Source: JANNFX01 sp031380225 (GTDB lineage Bacteria > Pseudomonadota > Alphaproteobacteria > Rhizobiales > Hyphomicrobiaceae). From it: DNA of 9,348 bases. The stretch is taken from NCBI GenBank assembly GCA_031380225.1, contig JANNFX010000041.1:1-9348 (forward strand), written 5' to 3'. A program made the translations under genes and the position numbers. Shown one piece after another: positions 1 through 6,600 of this stretch. Under the pieces are notes generated by a model that saw only the letters and a program-made list of their open reading frames with translations, was not told the DNA's origin and did not search any database. Each line of letters opens with the position of its first letter. Position 1 is the first letter of the stretch.

Positions 1-1
1 T

Positions 2-319
2 CAGGCTATCGGCATGGCGCTGCACGAATTGGCGACCAATGCCGCCAAATACGGAGCACTTTCGAATGAGTTAGGCCGGGTGCGGCTGGTCTGGGATGTT
101 TCTGAAGCGGCAGAGCCGGATTTGACAATTCAATGGACTGAGGAGGGCGGTCCAAAGGTCGAGCCGCCAAGCCGTCGTGGTTTCGGAAACGTCGTGATGG
201 TCCGCATGGCGGAAGCTGCGGTCAGCGGATCCGTTGATATCGACTACCACCCGCAAGGCTTGCACTGGAAACTTGTTACACCGTTGGAAAATTTGTTAAA
301 GCCAACACGAAGCATTTGA
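2..319 (+). CDS. HWE-family sensor histidine kinase, C-terminal fragment (5' end outside window)
   Basis: This is the ATP-binding end of a sensor histidine kinase; the frame is already open at base 2 (QAIGM...), so the N-terminus lies outside the window. The fragment carries the N-box ALHELATNAAKYGALS, then a W..EEGGP segment (G1 region), then RRGFGNVVMVRM, matching the conserved GFG box, and finally PQGLHWKLVTPL, the usual last strand of these domains. This pattern is typical of HWE/HisKA_2 kinases, which are abundant in Hyphomicrobiales and often sense light or general stress. The phospho-accepting His and the sensor domain are not visible, so the signal cannot be stated. It ends at a TGA, followed by a long non-coding stretch, so it closes its transcription unit. 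Family assignment is secure; the specific role is unknown. Confidence 0.88.
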   Translation, partial: QAIGMALHELATNAAKYGALSNELGRVRLVWDVSEAAEPDLTIQWTEEGGPKVEPPSRRGFGNVVMVRMAEAAVSGSVDIDYHPQGLHWKLVTPLENLLKPTRSI

Positions 320-416
320 CCACGGCTAGTGTTCTGGCACTGACACTTACTTTGTTTTCCCGGAAGCCGCGCCGCACTGACAGCGCATCAAAGACACGAG
401 CCTTTCAGCCTCGGCT

Positions 417-490
417 ATCCGGGATCTTGCACGGTCAGAAATGCGCGTGATGCACGTCATGGTTCAATTGCAACGGTGAGGATCCCTGAT
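417..490 (+). repeat. Repeat unit copy A (interrupted palindrome)
   Basis: This is the first of two direct copies. It begins ATCCGGGATC and ends GATCCCTGAT, so its own ends are near-perfect inverted repeats with one mismatch. It shares two blocks with copy B: ACGGTCAGAAAT plus 14 further bases (431-456, one mismatch) and CAACGGTGAGGATCCC (471-486, exact). The segment between the blocks (457-470) differs from copy B but has the same length, which suggests a conserved framework with a drifting loop. Confidence 0.65.
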
Positions 491-573
491 CAGATCGCTT
501 ACATGCGTTCGCGACCCTGTCCGGGACCAGAGAGTTTGGTTCCCGGAGTTATCGCGAGTTTGCGAGTGATAAC

Positions 574-646
574 ATCCGGGATCTTTACGGTCAGAAATTC
601 GCGTGATGCACGCCAAAGCTAAATTTCAACGGTGAGGATCCCGGAT
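574..646 (+). repeat. Repeat unit copy B (interrupted palindrome)
   Basis: This is the second direct copy. It begins ATCCGGGATC and ends GATCCCGGAT, so its 10-bp ends are perfectly complementary. Its shared blocks are at 587-612 and 627-642. It is one base shorter than copy A, in the stretch after the left end. With flanking bases, its right end is also the right arm of the larger 15-bp inverted repeat (637-651), so left arm A can pair with either right arm. Confidence 0.65.
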
Positions 647-705
647 AGCCGCGCTTTGGACCGTCCCTTTTCAACTCTCAAATTGAGCGGCGCGGCTTCC
701 GGGAA

Positions 706-1120
706 CCAGAAAATTGGAAATCGTCTGGCGTTGGCAATTGCGCTGTCCAGGTACGCGGCAGCAATTAGTCCGTTAGATCGGAAAATGCCTTCGTCTCGCC
801 CCAGCGTTACGGCCATCTTGCAACCCGACCGCCGTCTTACAGAGGGTGGCCTGTGGGTATTTCCTACCCCTCCCCTGCGGCATTCGTGGCAGGTTTGGCA
901 ACTCAAGCGCCCCGTTCATTGACTTCGCCTGCCAGTTGGGCCATTCAACCCTCAATCTAACAAAGGCCCTGTTCCCAGAGCCGCCCATCTGCCGTGTCAC
1001 TGTGACAAAGGTAGGAGGTCAAGATCCGGCAGCGCGATGCGCCCCCGGGTCTAATTTGCTTTGGGACGTCATGCTTGAAAACATGGGGCCATCGCAACCA
1101 AGAGCGGATAAAATCTTCGC
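706..1120. other. Gene-free stretch upstream of ffh, no recognised content
   Basis: I see no convincing gene in these 415 bases. Short frames exist on both strands (for example 632-922 + and 773-1000 -), but they overlap one another, resemble no family I know, and one runs in from the repeat element. The 4.5S SRP RNA tetraloop region, the RNase P core and the tmRNA tag were looked for and not seen. Small hairpins exist: GGGTA/TACCC around 850-870, and GGCAGG near 890 pairing with CCTGCC near 930. The ffh promoter must lie here or further upstream. The nearest candidates (TTGCTT at 1056-1061, TTGAAA at 1075-1080) have no well-spaced -10 element, so none is called. Confidence 0.5.
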
Positions 1121-2725
1121 ATGTTTCAAAGTCTGTCAGATCGCTTATCGGGCGTCCTCGACAAACTCACCGGCCGCGGTGCGCTGACCGACAGCGACGT
1201 CGCCGAAGCCATGCGCGAAGTGCGCCGCGCGCTGCTAGAAGCAGACGTTGCGCTCGAAGTCGTCAAAGACTTCACCGAAGCCGTCAAAGCCAAGGCAGTT
1301 GGCCAGGACGTGGTCAAATCGATCAAGCCCGGCCAGATGGTCGTCAAGATCGTCCACGATGAACTGGTGCGCATCCTCGGTTCGACGGCCGAGCCGATTG
1401 ACCTTCACGCCGCCCCGCCAGTCGTCATTCTGATGGCTGGTCTGCAGGGCTCGGGTAAAACGACGACCTCGGCCAAGATCGGTTATCGCCTCACCAATCG
1501 CGACAAGAAAAAAGTCTTGATGGCGTCGCTCGATACGCGGCGTCCGGCAGCACAAGAACAGCTGCGCGTTTTGGGCGAGCAAACCAACGTTGCGACGCTG
1601 CCGGTTGTTGCCGGTCAAACGCCGATCCAAATCGCCAAGCGTGCCCTCGATGCCGCGCGGCTCGGCATCTACGATGTCGTCATTCTCGATACCGCCGGGC
1701 GGACATCGATCGACGAAGACCTGATGGCCGAAGTCGCCGGCATCAAAGCAGCCACCAACCCGCACGAGATTCTACTCGTCGTTGACAGCTTGACCGGCCA
1801 GGACGCCGTCAATACCGCTAAAGCCTTCGATGCGCGGCTTGGCATCACAGGAACTGTCCTGACACGCGCTGACGGCGATGGCCGCGGCGGAGCCGCACTT
1901 TCCATGCGCGCCATCACCGGCAAGCCGATCAAATTGCTCGGTGTTGGCGAAAAGTGGGACGCACTGGAAGAGTTCGATCCCGAGCGCGTCGCCGGCCGCA
2001 TTCTCGGCATGGGCGATATCGTCGGGCTCGTTGAACGGGCCGCGGAAAATATCGACGTCGAAAAGGCGACCGCAATTGCGCAAAAAATGCGCAAGGGCGA
2101 ATTCGATTTGAATGACTTGTCCGAACAATTGAAACAGATGGAACGAATGGGCGGCGTCAGCGGCGTGATGGGCATGATGCCCGGCGTCAGCAAGCTCAAA
2201 TCACAGATCAATGAGTCGGGCCTCACACGAGACGTCAAGCGCCAGCGTGCCATCATCGGTTCGATGACGCCAAAGGAGCGCCGTGCGCCGAAGGTTCTGG
2301 ACGCAAAGCGCAAGCGCCGTATTGCAGCCGGATCCGGCACCAAGGTCGAGGACATCAACAAGCTCCTCAAAATGCATCGCAACATGGCCGACATGATGAA
2401 GTCCATGAGCCGCAATCCCGGCATGATGGCCAAGATGGCGGGCGCGATGGGTATGGGCGTGCCGGGCATGGGCAAAGGTGCGGCGCCCTCCGCTGATGAA
2501 ATTCAAAAGCTGCAATCCGAACTCGCTGGCATCGATCCCAAAGTGTTGGAGCAGTTGCCGGCCGAGTTGCGCGACAGCTTGCCAAAACAATTCGGCGGAC
2601 TTGGCGGCAGCGCGTCTCTTATCAAGGGACTGCCCGGAAAACTGCCAGGTCTTGGCGGCGGCGGCCTGCCCGGTCTTGGTGGCGGCGCGCTACCGAAATT
2701 CCCATTCGGGGGCAAAAAGAAATGA
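1121..2725 (+). CDS. ffh: Signal recognition particle protein Ffh (SRP54 GTPase)
   Basis: Ffh binds the small SRP RNA and the signal sequences of nascent inner-membrane proteins, then docks with FtsY to deliver ribosomes to the translocon. At 534 aa it is full length. Residues ~1-90 are the N domain helical bundle (opening MFQSLSDRLSGVLDKLTGRG). The G domain has GLQGSGKT (107-114, P-loop), DTRRPAA (138-144), DTAGR (190-194) and TRADGDGRGG (248-257; the TKxD position reads TRAD). The M domain from ~310 is Met-rich and contains the RNA-binding helix-turn-helix with IAAGSGTKVEDINKLL (401-416). A Gly/Pro-rich tail ending FPFGGKKK is appended. The ATG at 1121 gives the family's usual N-terminus, though no strong ribosome-binding site precedes it. 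The 3' end overlaps the next gene by 4 bp. The SRP RNA gene is not in the window. Confidence 0.98.
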   Translation: MFQSLSDRLSGVLDKLTGRGALTDSDVAEAMREVRRALLEADVALEVVKDFTEAVKAKAVGQDVVKSIKPGQMVVKIVHDELVRILGSTAEPIDLHAAPPVVILMAGLQGSGKTTTSAKIGYRLTNRDKKKVLMASLDTRRPAAQEQLRVLGEQTNVATLPVVAGQTPIQIAKRALDAARLGIYDVVILDTAGRTSIDEDLMAEVAGIKAATNPHEILLVVDSLTGQDAVNTAKAFDARLGITGTVLTRADGDGRGGAALSMRAITGKPIKLLGVGEKWDALEEFDPERVAGRILGMGDIVGLVERAAENIDVEKATAIAQKMRKGEFDLNDLSEQLKQMERMGGVSGVMGMMPGVSKLKSQINESGLTRDVKRQRAIIGSMTPKERRAPKVLDAKRKRRIAAGSGTKVEDINKLLKMHRNMADMMKSMSRNPGMMAKMAGAMGMGVPGMGKGAAPSADEIQKLQSELAGIDPKVLEQLPAELRDSLPKQFGGLGGSASLIKGLPGKLPGLGGGGLPGLGGGALPKFPFGGKKK

Positions 2726-3165
2726 TCGACGTAACTTCAGACCTTTGGAAACTCGCGTTACCAATTTCGACGTTGCTCATGGCCTTCACGTCGGCGTTCT
2801 TTAGTTTCTTAGCGTGGCGCTCGGAGGGTACGCGCCGGCGCGCTGAAGCCCGGCGCTTGCGGCTTGAATCGGCGACTGAAGATCTAGCGCAGCTGTTCGC
2901 AGCCCTCCCCCACGAGCGCGCAAAGTGGGACACCGCCTTCAATCAGACCTTTGTCGAGAAACTGTGCAAGGTCGACTTCAAGCTCGACGAGGAAAATCCG
3001 CACGCCAAAGCGCTTGTTGAATCGATCCAGAAGCTGCTGCCAACCGAGCGCCAAAACCGCGATGGTGAGCACATGACTCAGTATAACGCCGCGCGAACGA
3101 CCGCGAAGGATTACCTCAATCACGAATGGGCAAGGTTCAAAACTGAGACCGGGCTTAAAGACTGA
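2722..3165 (+). CDS. Hypothetical single-pass membrane protein coupled to ffh
   Basis: I do not recognise this 147-aa protein. Its start overlaps the ffh stop as ATGA, so translation is probably coupled to ffh and the frame is likely real. Residues ~10-32 (KLALPISTLLMAFTSAFFSFLAW) form one hydrophobic helix. It is followed by a strongly basic, Arg-rich helical segment (RSEGTRRRAEARRLRLES, 33-50), which by the positive-inside rule puts the remainder in the cytoplasm. The rest is charged, probably helical, and has a single Cys. No catalytic motif is evident. Many alphaproteobacteria have a chorismate mutase-like or unrelated small gene between ffh and rpsP; this is not a chorismate mutase by sequence. 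A membrane-anchored cytoplasmic accessory protein is a shape-based guess only. Confidence 0.75.
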   Translation: MIDVTSDLWKLALPISTLLMAFTSAFFSFLAWRSEGTRRRAEARRLRLESATEDLAQLFAALPHERAKWDTAFNQTFVEKLCKVDFKLDEENPHAKALVESIQKLLPTERQNRDGEHMTQYNAARTTAKDYLNHEWARFKTETGLKD

Positions 3166-3168
3166 AAG

Positions 3169-3249
3169 TAGTGAGTAGTGAATAGTGAGTAGTTAGTCGT
3201 TCTCACTCCTCACTATTCACTATGGACTATTCACAACTCACCACTCACA
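3169..3249. repeat. Array of 7-bp repeats with an orientation switch (potential hairpin)
   Basis: Four consecutive heptamers read TAGTGAG, TAGTGAA, TAGTGAG, TAGTTAG (3169-3196). After TCGT, seven heptamers in the opposite sense follow: TCTCACT, CCTCACT, ATTCACT, ATGGACT, ATTCACA, ACTCACC, ACTCACA (3201-3249). Because the halves are complementary, 3176-3189 (TAGTGAATAGTGAG) pairs perfectly with 3209-3222 over 14 bp. The stem extends by three more pairs past one mismatch, leaving a loop of about 11 nt. The array fills nearly the whole gap between the 147-aa gene and the rpsP ribosome-binding site. No T-run follows, so it is not a classical terminator. It may act as an mRNA structure or binding site, or be a dispersed intergenic repeat. 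Confidence 0.8.
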
Positions 3250-3253
3250 AACC

Positions 3254-3259
3254 AAGGAG
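3254..3259 (+). promoter_or_regulatory. Ribosome-binding site of rpsP
   Basis: AAGGAG lies 9 bases before the rpsP ATG. It is the strongest Shine-Dalgarno sequence in the window and fixes the rpsP start. It begins only five bases after the heptamer array, so folding of that array could affect its accessibility. Confidence 0.75.
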
Positions 3260-3268
3260 CCTCGAAGA

Positions 3269-3631
3269 ATGTCTGCAAAAATCCGTCTCTCGCGCGGCGG
3301 CGCCAAGAAGCGCCCGTACTATTACATCGTTGTCGCCCATGTCTCGGCGCCCCGTGACGGCCGCTACATTGAGCAAATCGGCACCTTCAATCCGATGCTC
3401 AAGAAAGACGACCCGAACCGCTTGAAGCTCGACACCGAACGCGCGGCCCACTGGTTGAAGTGCGGTGCCCAGCCAACCGATAAGGTTGCCCGCTTCCTCG
3501 ACAAGGCCGGCTTGATGAAGCGCACCGCCAAGGTGAGCGTTGCCAAATCCCAGCCTAAGAAGAAAGCCCAGGAACGCACCAAGGCCGCCGCTGACAAAGC
3601 CGCTGCAGCCGCCGCCAGTGATGCGACGTAA
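3269..3631 (+). CDS. rpsP: Small ribosomal subunit protein bS16
   Basis: bS16 is a primary-binding protein of the 30S subunit that stabilises the 5' domain of 16S rRNA. The protein opens MSAKIRLSRGGAKKRPYYYIVVAHVSAPRDGRYIEQIGTFNP, with the family pattern IRL.R.G.K..P.Y.IV and G.YIE.IG.FNP, followed by the LK.D..RA..WL..GAQPTD.V segment at ~50-75. At 120 aa it is longer than the ~82-aa E. coli protein because of a Lys/Ala-rich tail (from ~90), as is common in alphaproteobacteria. In most relatives rimM, trmD and rplS follow rpsP; here a terminator and a convergent gene follow, so rpsP is the last gene of its unit. Confidence 0.97.
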   Translation: MSAKIRLSRGGAKKRPYYYIVVAHVSAPRDGRYIEQIGTFNPMLKKDDPNRLKLDTERAAHWLKCGAQPTDKVARFLDKAGLMKRTAKVSVAKSQPKKKAQERTKAAADKAAAAAASDAT

Positions 3632-3639
3632 TCAAAAAT

Positions 3640-3672
3640 GTGCCTCTCTCTGGCGTATCCAGAGAGGGGCAC
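3640..3672. terminator. Intrinsic terminator between convergent rpsP and the AsmA-like gene
   Basis: GTGCCTCTCTCTGG (3640-3653) pairs with CCAGAGAGGGGCAC (3659-3672) over 14 bp with a single G-U wobble and a 5-nt loop (CGTAT). On the plus strand a short TTT follows. On the minus strand the stem is followed by ATTTTT, the better T-tract. It therefore probably stops transcription from both sides, more efficiently for the minus-strand gene. Confidence 0.85.
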
Positions 3673-3686
3673 TTTGCTAGTCTTAA

Positions 3687-6600
3687 TTACTGCCGCGCCG
3701 CCGGTTGCGATGTCGACGCCCAGCCGTCGGTTGTTCCGGCTGCAGCTGATGGTTGAGCCGTTTTCCCTGAGCGGACGGCCTCGCCTCCCGTCACTTCTGA
3801 ACTCGATGACTTAACTCGCGTCTCGACCGGCGCCGTTACACGTTCGTCGTCCCGGACTTGAATTTGCGGGTTCGGATTGGTCATTTGGAATATCTCGCGG
3901 AAGATTCCGGGTGCAACCATCGAGAACGGATTGACCATCACTTGCGGGTTAGCGATCGGCCCTTGGATCGCATAGGTGATGCCAAGTATGCCCTCGCACT
4001 TAGCGCCGGTCAGAATCTGGCCGACTAACGGAATGCCGCACAACGCGCTGTTGATGCCCTGCATCGGAATATATGTGCCGCCGAGGCTCAATCGCTTCTG
4101 TGTATGATCGATTTTTCCGCGCACGGTTGCGCCCAACACCGGGCCACGCAGCGCGCTGTCTTCCATCACAAACTGACCGTGGCCGGCTGAAAACGGCACG
4201 CGCAACACGTCGAACTCATAAACTTCGCGGGTCACCTTCTTGCTGCCGTCACTCGCGTTACTGCTGGCGCTCGATAACACTTCCGACACGATCGGGTCGC
4301 CGAGAACTTTAAAATCGTCGACATAGAGCATCCCCGTCCGTTCGGCATCGCCTTTGCCATCGAGGTTGATCTCGATCCTGACCCGGCCGCCTTGAATATT
4401 TGGATAAAAGCCAACCAGGCGGAATGATTGCCCGGCATCGGTTGAATCGGCATATACAGTGCGGTTTTTACCCGCCGGCGAGCGTAAAAGGACCTTCAAC
4501 GGCTGGCCGCCATCCAGCGTGCCATCAACCTTCAACCCCGTCAGACGGTCGTCGCGGTCCGACAGCTTGAGTGTGACGTTGCGGATCGAGACGCCGGAAT
4601 GCCCGAGCACCGTTCCAAGTTCCGCTTCGAGATCAAGCCCGGCTGCCGGACGCAATGGCCGGATACGATTTTCAGATGCATTGAATGACACCAGCGCGCG
4701 GAACAGGTCGCGGCCGTCAAACGTCGAGCCCTTGGCTTTGATCTTCCAAACTTTGTTGGCGGCGAGCTTGCCGCTCACGTCAAGCCGCGACACGACATTG
4801 AGTGAAAAATCCGGGAAGTGAAATTCGCGCACCTCGTTGGTATCGTCAATTGACAGCCAGCCCTCAATAGCAACGTTATCTCCGGTCACTCGAAAATTCT
4901 GCAACTCGATTGGCGATGTCTTGCCTTTGATGACATCGAATTGCGCGATTGCCGGGCGGCCCGGCGGCTTCGTCCATGCAATATCGCGGAGAGCAAGTTC
5001 CGCGTTGTCGAGCGTGGCTTTGACTTGGATTGCCGGCGGCCCCTCAAGGGTTTGCGTCACCATAACTTCGATAGGCATTTCACCTTGCACGAGGTGATTG
5101 AGATCGAGCCCCAATTGGGTGCGATCTGAGTTGTCGAGACTGGCTGTGATACGAAGCGGAAGTTGCTTGTCGGGTTCCTCGCCGGCCTTTTGCTGGCCTT
5201 CGATCTTGAACGGCACGCCGTTGACAAGAAGGTCGCCCTTGCCTTGAACCAATGTCTCGGTGGCGTCGATCAGGAAACTGCCTCCCGTGAGGTCGAGACC
5301 TTTAACTTTCTGCTTGATCTTGGCGTCACTGATTTGAACCCGGCCTGTGTAGGTGACATTCGAGGCCGAAACATTTCCAGACATCGGGACAGTCGCAGCC
5401 AATGTCACGTCCGCTTTGCCGTCGATGGTATCGAGCGCAATGTCGCCAGCCATTTTTGGCAACACGCCGGCTTTTGTCAAAATTTCGATGACCGGACTGA
5501 CTGGCGTCACTGTTTTGAGCTGCACGTTGGCTTCGGGCGCTGCACCGAACATGTTGGCAGCCAGCAGCCGGACGCTCTTAAGCGGGATTTTCTTACCGGA
5601 CGGCGAGATGATGTTGGCATCAGGCACAGTCACTTCCAAGGCGTCGTTTTCAATTCTGACTAAGATGCGGGGTACGTCGGCCTGTGCGACACCTTGCTTG
5701 GCCGTCATCTTGACATTGGCGGCTTCAAACGCGGCGGATAAGCGGCTGGTGGCGCCACCGGCATCGCCTTCGAGATACCGCCCGCTGACATAAGAAAACG
5801 TTCCAGCCTTAGGCTCACCGCTGGTGACGTTTTCACCAACGTAGCGGCGGACATTCTCCGCTAAGCCGCGCGGCCAAAGGCTCTTCAGCGTTTCGAGCGG
5901 CATGGCGCTCGACGCACCTGAGATTTTAGCGCTGGCAACGGCATCGCCAGTTTTCATTTCGCCGTGCGCCGTTATCTCAGCATCGCCCGCCTTGAGAGTG
6001 ACCCCGGCCAACTCGACCAATCCAAGATGTGGCACAATACGGCCATTGGCCGACCATTCGTCGATCGCAACCGGATCAAGCCCAAACTCGCTGGCGATTT
6101 GTGACCCCTCAGCGGATTTCATATTGAACCGCCACTCTGGATTGCCGTCAACTGCCGGCGAACCCTGCATCGCGCCAGCAACCGTCATCTGGCTGCCACC
6201 CCATTTCAGTGTTGACGGAGCCAGGGTTAGAACTTGTTTGACCGCGTCATAGTCGATCTGCAGCAAACCGGCATCGAGACCAAATGGAGCCGCAACGCCC
6301 GGTAGCCGCAATTCACCCTTGCCAAGTTCTAACGCAACGGCCGCCGATTTCAGTATTCCAGCCGTTGAGAAATCGATCGACGCATCGGCCGCGACCGGCA
6401 AATTGAACGTTTGCAGCAAACCAAACTCAGGCAGCGCTTGACCGAGAGCGCTTGGCACCAGATCGCGGATCGAGGCCTTGAGCTTGACGTCTTGGGTCTT
6501 GTCCGAATCCTCGGTACGGAAATTCAGCAGCCAGGGACCGCGCGCACTTTCAACGCGCGCCGCACCCGAAATAACACTTGAGCGGCTCAAATGCTCAAGA

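Larger units (their letters stand above)
357..705. repeat. Nested inverted-repeat element, ~349 bp, MITE-like in form
   Basis: The two ends are a perfect 19-bp inverted repeat: TTCCCGGAAGCCGCGCCGC at 357-375 and its exact complement at 687-705. Inside it is a second perfect inverted repeat of 15 bp, CGGCTATCCGGGATC at 412-426 with its complement at 637-651. The middle holds two direct copies of a ~74-nt unit (417-490 and 574-646) and a short palindrome, GTTATC at 548-553 with GATAAC at 568-573. The motif TTCCCGGA occurs again near the centre (540-547). No long open frame fills the element and no transposase is encoded. No clear target-site duplication flanks 357-705, so mobility is inferred from the shape only. 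It could instead be a dispersed intergenic palindromic element or a structured transcript. Confidence 0.6.

Noticed and set aside
328..347. AGTGT/ACACT hairpin just after the histidine kinase stop
   Set aside because: A 5-bp stem with a 10-nt loop and no T-tract is too weak to call a terminator.
632..922. 96-codon frame crossing the right end of the repeat element
   Set aside because: Its N-terminus is encoded by the inverted repeat itself. It overlaps equal-length frames on the opposite strand, and the peptide resembles no family I know.
320..1120. Possible SRP RNA, RNase P RNA or tmRNA gene next to ffh
   Set aside because: The diagnostic conserved segments of these RNAs were not found in the gap on either strand.
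1669..2475. 268-codon minus-strand frame inside ffh
   Set aside because: It lies antisense to the conserved G and M domains of Ffh, is Ser/Arg/Pro-rich as expected from antisense codon bias, and has no recognisable domain.
5163..5793. Long plus-strand frames opposite the AsmA-like gene
   Set aside because: They are antisense to a continuous 1313-aa gene with family motifs, have no ribosome-binding site context, and show no domain.
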